64,000 nt of DNA, from contig CM061141.1 in NCBI GenBank assembly GCA_030789695.1, positions 201,861,600 to 201,925,599 of the forward strand, given 5' to 3'. Both the position numbers and the translations under genes were made by a program. This DNA comes from Scilla litardierei (Eukaryota > Streptophyta > Magnoliopsida > Asparagales > Asparagaceae). Below the pieces are notes generated by a model. That model worked only from the letters and a program-made list of their open reading frames with translations, did no database searches and had not been told where the DNA came from. Shown here one piece after another: positions 57,691 through 64,000 of the stretch (position 1 is the stretch's first letter; each line of letters begins with the position of its first letter).

Positions 57691-58172
57691 CCTCCACCGG
57701 AGGTGGAGGTAGTCACGGAGTAGGTGCTGGAGGGGAGGAGCGGTCCGCCCTAAGTCCCCTGGCGTTAGTTCTCCAAGGGAAGTCGGGGAGTGGAAGGCTG
57801 GCCGCTCCATGTGTAAGACGAATAACTCGTCGGCGATCCGCCTGAGAAAGGAAGAATTCGTCGGGAAGGAGAGGTCAGGTATCAACGGAGGGCCTATCCA
57901 ACGATCGGGCCAAACGGGAGGTTTCGGCGACGTCTCCCCGGAGGTGGAGGTCGTCACAGAGTAGGCGTTGGAGGGGAGGAGCGGTCCGCCCTAAGTCCCC
58001 TGGCGTTAGTTCTCCAAGGGAAGTCGGGGAGTGGAAGGCGGGCCGCTCCATGTGTAAGAGTAATAACTCGTTGGCGATCAGCCTGTAAGAGGAAGAATTC
58101 GTCGGGAAGGAGAGGTCCAGTATCAAAGGAGGGCCTATCCAACGATCGGGCCAACGGGAGGTTTCTTTTGAG
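57691..58172. repeat. 241-bp tandem duplication
   Basis: 57691-57931 and 57932-58172 are near-identical (CGGAGGTGGAGGT start, CCAACGATCGGGCCAA near the end). A minus-strand frame in each unit reads ERPAFHSPTSLGELTPGDLG, of unknown relation. Confidence 0.9.
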
Positions 58173-58316
58173 AGGGGAGGAGTGTCTAGAGGTAAATCGT
58201 CCCTAACACCCTGGGATTGTGAGGAGAGATCGAATACGGGGGCTTCTCTTTCTTTGCTTTGATCAATTATGTCTCAGCGTTGAGCATTTAAGTAAGCGGC
58301 TACAAAACCACTCATA

Positions 58317-58555
58317 CCTCAGAATTACTCTCCGCACACAACCACTCAAACTCAGAATAAGCTCACCGCACAAAACCCACTCAAAACTCAGAATTGCTCT
58401 GCGCACAAATCCACTCAAAACTCAAAATTGCTCATCGCACAGAACCACTCAAACTCAGAAGTGCTCATCGCACACAACCTCTCAAAAATCAGAATTGCTC
58501 AGCGCACAAAACCACTCAAACCTCAAAATTGCTCACCACACACAACCAATTTTGT
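58317..58555 (-). repeat. 34-bp tandem array, inverted relative to 35285-35590
   Basis: About seven units of CACTCAAACTCAGAATTGCT plus CACCGCACACAAC. This is the reverse complement of the array upstream of copy B, 23 kb away. Confidence 0.85.
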
Positions 58556-58599
58556 CGCAGCGAGGGTGAACTGCCACAAAGTTCTCCACTGGGTCACAG

Positions 58600-60480
58600 T
58601 TGCTCTTGCTTTTGAGGACATTTGTGTCATTTTTCGGGTCAAAGGTCTCCCTGAGAGCTTTCAAATCGCTCCAGCTACATCAATTCTCTCCCATCGCAAT
58701 TAAAGTCTCTTCATATGTCTGACATCAATACGCTGTAGATGACCAGCCATTTGTATATTCATGAGAACCCCTCTGTAGCATGACGGGGTCTTCGATGTAG
58801 CCACACATTAACTCTACTTCTTCTCATCAATACAATTCGCTGTCATGCATTCTGCGTTTTGCGCATTGAGCAATTCTCGTTTTCTAAACGTTCTGCGCGG
58901 TGAGCAATTATGATAGTTACTCGCCTTTGTATTATTTAGCCCAGTGTGCACGGCGAATATAATGTATTAAAAAATCTTAGTGGAGAGTAGTATTGTTGAG
59001 TGTAATTTTCCTATTATGTGATCAAGGCGAAAAACCGTAGGGTTTCATGGTTTTGCGCGTAGAGTAATTAACCTATTTTTTTCCACATTCTAAAATAATT
59101 TAGGGAGCCCCTTTGGAGATGCTCTAAATGTTGATTCCCGAGATCCATTGCATTACTGTAGGATCACTGACTTTTTATACGCTTCATTATGATTGGTCCA
59201 ATTTCCCCTATAAATGGCGGACAACGAGCACTCATCTTCTCTAAACTTCGTCTACTTTCTTCTATCATCTTCTTTATTTGCCCACACAACCTCCGTATGG
59301 AAACAATAAGTCCTTCAGCTGTTCGTGCATGCTTGATATAGATATGGACGATAGCATTCATCCAGTACTCTTTTCACGTAAAGGTAAATGGTTCATGTTG
59401 GAAACTTATGCAACGAAGGGCTATCGTCCATTTATAATCAAGCATCCCCGACAATGCTGGGGGGTGTTGCAACTGCGTTGAGAAAATTTGTCCCAAACAA
59501 CACTATGAAAAATGTGTACGATGATCATACCATATTCTTTTGGGGTGATATTGGCTATGCTGTCTCACATGTTTCAGGAAAGCTGCTGGGTGTTGTACCA
59601 TGATAGATTTTTATTCCCTCCTATTATGAATTGTGGCTATGTATTTGTTTTGCGTGTCTTGCTATACACTCCATATCCATCTCCATCTCCTCTTTATACA
59701 CTCCATCTCCTCCATCAAACCCTTCATCGTTTCGCTATACATCATCTTTGACGCACAGACACTCCATCCTATCCTTCCCGATCTCTTACACTCCCAAACA
59801 CAACTTCTTATGCAACCCTGTGTTGTTTTACATCGTCTCCGGTAACGGAGTTCCAATCGGTGTCTTTTCTCCTGACTTCATGTTACCACGACGACAGCAA
59901 TGACGGTAATAATCGAAACGGTCTGCCGACTTTCCAATTCACGGTGTCTCCTACAAAGGACAAAGTTCCACGTCATTGCAAACATCTGGTATGACAATCA
60001 TCTTGAGCAGATCAGGGCAGAAATTCGGCAATTGCAACGTAGATGTGGAGCGCATTGCCCGTGTCGTACATCGCCACAGGGGAATCGGGGTTCCAGTCGT
60101 TGTGTTTGACACGGCTACATACTTGACTGCAGATTACAACGACGCGACACTCATATCCAACTATCCAAGGACGTTAATAAACGCAACGAAGATGTGCGCC
60201 CGATGAACTCGCGGAAGTTGAAGGGGGAAACACGCAGATCACACGCCACTTCATTGCAAACATCTGTGAAGACACTCAAATGTATCAGTTTGTAAGAGTA
60301 AAGGGATATGTATCTGTTTGGATCTGTATCTGTACGTACTTCAGTATGTTAGAATGGGTTGGCCATTTTGGAATGGTCACCGTTTGAATATGTATCAGCG
60401 TTAATCTAAAGGTTTGCATGCAGTTTCTGAATCAGATTGACTAGTTATCAGATTTTATATAAAATATCTTCAGAATGAAT
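58600..60480. repeat. Decayed repeat unit, copy 2 (unrecognised)
   Basis: Partner of 55860-57240. A TATA-like CCTATAAAT (59207) is followed by a pyrimidine-rich leader and short plus-strand frames. Two frames (about 59830-59870 and 60080-60180) encode variants of GVPIGVF / GVPVVVFDTATYLTADYNDA, so the motif appears to be repeated within this copy. No complete frame exists. The tail runs into the 3' flank of FAR1/OTU copy C. Confidence 0.55.
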
Positions 60481-61780
60481 AAGTATCGGTCTTAATCACA
60501 ATTAGGTAAAGTTTCTAAGTGAAGCTTGACTGTTGGCATATTGCGGAATCACAATTTTAGTATGATGAAAATAGGAGTGTGAATGATTGACCGTGGGAAC
60601 AAAAATTACAGCATCCAACAAATATGCTCAAAGCGCACAATGGGCAAAATTAGTCCGTGCGGGGCACGTTGAGCAAATGGGCTATCATCGCAACTTTGCT
60701 CAACGCACACACCGGGCATAAGGCTACTAGGTGTGTGCGCGTTTAACAATTGTTGATAAACTACCTTTTATATGCTCAAAAAGCGAACCACCGGCTTTCC
60801 TTTTTGCCCGTTGTGCGCGTTGTTATGCCCGTTGTGCGCGTAATTTTTGCCCATTGTGCGCGTTGTTTTCCCGTTGTGCTCGTAATTTTGCCCGAGCCTA
60901 AGGCCATAATTTTGCCCGTTGTGCGCGTTGGGCTATTTTTTTAGTGGCTACAGTTTATCCCAACGCGCAAAACTTAGGCAGGCATTAATCATTATAGAGC
61001 AGAACATCCGGCTGGTAGCAATCCGCTGTATATTAACGATCCCTGCTCTGTATGTTCACCAACACTGATCTGCAGACTCGAGGGGTCTCTTAGACTATTA
61101 GTAAGACCAAAGGTTCCAATATATCGCCGTTGTGCGCTGTGAGCATTTCTGTTAACCATTAAAAATTTGCACGGTGCGAGCAGCAATAAATGTGGATATA
61201 TCAGCAAATTTTATTGAGTGGACGAGTAGGAGTTTTTTTTTCGCACTAACAAAATTGCTCACCGCGCACAACCGGCCAAAATTATTTGTTCTGATCGTGG
61301 TGAATGGTGAGCAATTGTAGTAACCACTAACAAATTGGCTAATAAAGGCGCTCAACGGGTAAAACTTATCAATAGGAGTTTGTGGTATGCAATTTTGTCA
61401 GACAATAACATATATGATACAATAACCCTACTCTCACTTGGAGTATTGGACACACTAACAATGACACATTCTCATCGTATAACAATTTGGAACAAAGGTT
61501 GATGTTATTAAAAATACCCAGAGCGCAAAATCGGCACTAATATTGCCAGTTCTGCGCGTTGAGCAATTTGGTAGGTAAAGACATAATTACTCAAAGCGCA
61601 AAACGGGCAATATTACTGCAGTGTTGCACTCGGTGTAATTGGTATGATACACAACATCAATCCATACCGATGATGACATTTGCACATTTCGGAAGCCATG
61701 ATAAAATTTCATCCGCCAAAGTGGTCCATTTTTATACCAAAAAAACTTATTACATTGATAAACGTTTTATCTTACAGATA
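60481..61780 (-). repeat. Non-coding 3' flank of FAR1/OTU copy C, motif-rich
   Basis: Collinear with 8371-9661. It carries the same two-orientation motif at 60630, 60690, 60800-60930, 61130, 61255 and 61550. A local expansion of GCCCGTTGTGCGCGTTG at 60805-60930 (five near-copies in 125 bp) is absent from copy A. Confidence 0.75.
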
Positions 61781-63911
61781 CTAAAAAGCATCAGTGGTAG
61801 CAATATTCGTACCTTTTACCCTATCAACGAATGATTGCATCCTCTGCTCGTAACCAGCCGGCCATCCATCGGCCACAGGGTCATGCGATCTTGTCCACAC
61901 AACTGAAGTCGGAGGGACGTCACCTATTGGTTGAAGTTGAAGGATAAAAAAGTGATTTTTGTTCACATAACCCAACGTTATGTGGAGTCTGGAAGCTCGG
62001 TTTACTGGAGGACTTCTCAATGGAAAAAATGTCACACACATATCATTTGCAATCAAATGTACTACACAGTTGTAGCATGAGGCAATGACATGTCCCATGT
62101 CTGTCATCTGCATCCAATTTTCCTCTCCTGCACCTTTATCAGTAATAAAATAGTTCACTGCCTTCAAATTAATATTATATGAAACCTCACTCAGAACACG
62201 CCTGTACAAGACGCTGTATGTCCGCATCTCACGGAGCAAATCAGCTCTGACAGTCTGCCAATCGGAATCTTTCAAGACCAACTGAACTGCCACAGCCCTG
62301 TACCCACAGTTTCCATCTGCATCCACGTCTACGCCGCCCACCATGAGGTCACGTAGCTTGTGATGAAAATCCAAATAATATGGTATGAGGAAGTTGGCAG
62401 GCAAATCATCAACATAATCATCACGGGGAAACGAAGGTTTCGGCTTCTTTATTTGAAGTTTCGGACGCCTACTACTTTCCTTCGAAGGCCGCCTCTTCCA
62501 TTTAGGCTTCTCCTTCGCCGCCGCAGTATGCTCCGCAATTGAATGCAACCGTGGAGCCTTAACAGGCTTCCTCCTAACTGTAGGCTTCTCCGTCACATCC
62601 GAAAAATGATCAGAAATATCATCAACCAGGGGAGAAAGTTGTTTAAGCATGCCATCCATCTCCTCGTGCTCATCAAAATACGAGGCCACAGCCGTCTCCT
62701 CCTCCCTCCTAGCAGTCTGAGCATCCACATTATGATCCCCGTCTCCACCGTCGCCCCCAACTCCAACGTAAGCTCAGCTTGCATCAACCCAGCATCCTCT
62801 ATCTTCTCATCCTCCACATCCTCCACATTTGCCTCATCCTCCTGCGGCTCCTCATTCTCCCCAGCTGCATTCTCCCCCTCATCCATCTCAGCAGTCTGGT
62901 CAGCCACATTACGTTCCACCGTCCCCGCCGTATCCACCAACTTCCCAGTATGCTCCTCAGCAATCAAATCAGTAGCCACTTCCTTATCATCATCCTCCTC
63001 GTTCGCCTTCTCCTCATAGACCTTCTGCTCCACAGTCTCAGCCGCTGCATTATCCTCCACCAGTACCTCCTCAGCATTCTGCACCTCCACGTTAAGGGCA
63101 ACCGTCTCCTCCGTCTCCACCATCTCCCCAATAACATAATCATCTACAGTCAACTCAGCAGCCACTGCATTCTCAGCCTCATCATCCCCATAAACATCAT
63201 GCACCCTCGGCTCCACATTCTCATCCGCTGCATTAACCTCATCCTCCTCCGCAGCATTATGCTCCTGCCCACTAAGAGCCAACTTCTCAGCAGCCTGCTC
63301 CATCGCATTACGATCCACCACATCATCCTGCCAATAAGCAGCCAATGCAGTCGCCTCCTCAGCCTCATCCACCTTCTCCTCATCTCCCTTCTGCTCCTCC
63401 TCAACATTATCCACATGCACCACAAGCTCATCACCCACAATTCTACACGGTGATGCTAACTCCTTCAACTTGTTTACCATACCCACACTCTGCCCCCTTA
63501 GTAATCGGGAACGTGCATTATAAATTGATTTGATTGGTGTTTCATTGAAGGATTTAGTTTCCTTCAGGCCTTTCAAAATTGCTGACGGCGGCACCTTTCT
63601 ATTTGCCAAGTCTCGCAATGCTTCCACCTCTTTTCCCTGCAACATCCCGTCGTCGGAATGGCCCGCGACATAATTAGCAGCTTGATGGTTGTGCCTGCCA
63701 TCAACGACCGTTAAACTCCACTCACCGCCATCGCCCACCTCATTACCACGCAATTTGAACGGGCATCCACACTTGTTGGTTCTAACTGGCCGGTTGCTCT
63801 TTCGTACTGGTCGGTGTCCCATGTAGTTCCCGCTTCTTGCACATATGCATAGTAGGCAGCGGGAGTCCTATTGGACGATTTATTAATACTCGACGCACTG
63901 GTAACAATCAC
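61781..63911 (-). pseudogene. FAR1/OTU element copy C (runs toward the right edge)
   Basis: In minus-strand order: zinc finger start (63911, VTSASS...AYYA), a 2-bp insertion near 63843, then the rest of the finger (NKCGCPF, GRHNHQAA) and the YNARSRL segment. A Glu/Asp/Ala/Val-rich linker of about 220 residues follows in a frame open to 62593. A one-base loss in a G run near 62757 separates it from the OTU frame (62728-61781). The OTU part has a Lys/Arg-rich lead, DGNC (Asp138, Cys141) and VNKNHFF (His259), so the catalytic set is complete. Only two small indels break an otherwise long frame. Sequence right of 63911 continues the finger upstream and stops just short of the expected intron acceptor. 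Confidence 0.82.
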
Positions 63912-64000
63912 ATGCCCCTGTTGTCGTCCGACGCTCTTTATCCACTGAAAGAGCTCGTCCCTACTTTTAAAACGTTGAATCGTTGTAAATTTGGCTGTAT

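Noticed and set aside
57203..58154. Pro/Ser-rich minus-strand frames as a gene
   Set aside because: They follow the 87-bp and 241-bp repeat periods, have frame changes between units and no known domain.

Overview
The window looks like repeat-dense nuclear DNA of a flowering plant, probably a eudicot. The evidence is a Tekay-type chromovirus, an Athila-lineage element with a tRNA-Asp-type primer site, a plant L1 LINE with a DUF4283/zinc-knuckle ORF1, AT-inserted Helitrons, and Mutator-like FAR1/OTU elements. I cannot name the species. I found no single-copy host gene, no tRNA or rRNA gene and no CRISPR array. Almost every base can be assigned to transposons, their debris or tandem repeats.

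Layout. (1) 1-8370: a decayed minus-strand Ty3/gypsy Tekay-like element, with LTR-like sequence at 1-1662, broken gag-pro-RT-RNaseH-integrase at about 1810-5431, and a clear LTR at 5580-8370. (2) 8371-32770: an older FAR1/OTU element (copy A), split in its OTU coding region by an Athila-lineage retrotransposon (10036-30051, TSD TTCAC). That element is itself split in gag by a 9.28 kb non-autonomous LARD (17838-27117, TSD TTGCT). (3) About 33000-35600: FAR1/OTU copy B, the best preserved, with a 34-bp tandem array upstream. (4) 37421-45285: a small tandem duplication, a 5'-inverted LINE with a 14-bp TSD, microsatellites and a full-length LINE. (5) 45286-49110: two Helitron-like units, the first carrying a 3.2 kb minisatellite. 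(6) 49491-55190: a 73/84-bp GC-rich satellite with a hairpin in each monomer. (7) 55330-60480: FAR1 fragments, tandem duplications and two diverged copies of an unrecognised decayed unit. (8) 60481-64000: FAR1/OTU copy C, running off the right edge.

How the parts relate. The relative order is readable: FAR1/OTU copy A came first, the Athila element inserted into it (LTRs differ at roughly two dozen sites), and the LARD inserted last (about 7 differences in 2832 bp by eye). The LARD and the Tekay element share LTR layout and an identical 19-nt putative primer site, so the LARD probably depended on a Tekay-type partner.

The most unusual content is the FAR1/OTU family. It joins a FAR1-type zinc finger, an acidic linker and an OTU protease without the expected transposase core. 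Its non-coding flanks are studded in both orientations with a motif like GCTCACCGCGCACAACGGG. The same motif reappears in the 34-bp arrays and, slightly changed, in the satellite. A second notable signal lies inside the Athila element, where a TATA box plus palindromic CCGATCGG cluster upstream of the 3' ORF copies the LTR promoter architecture.
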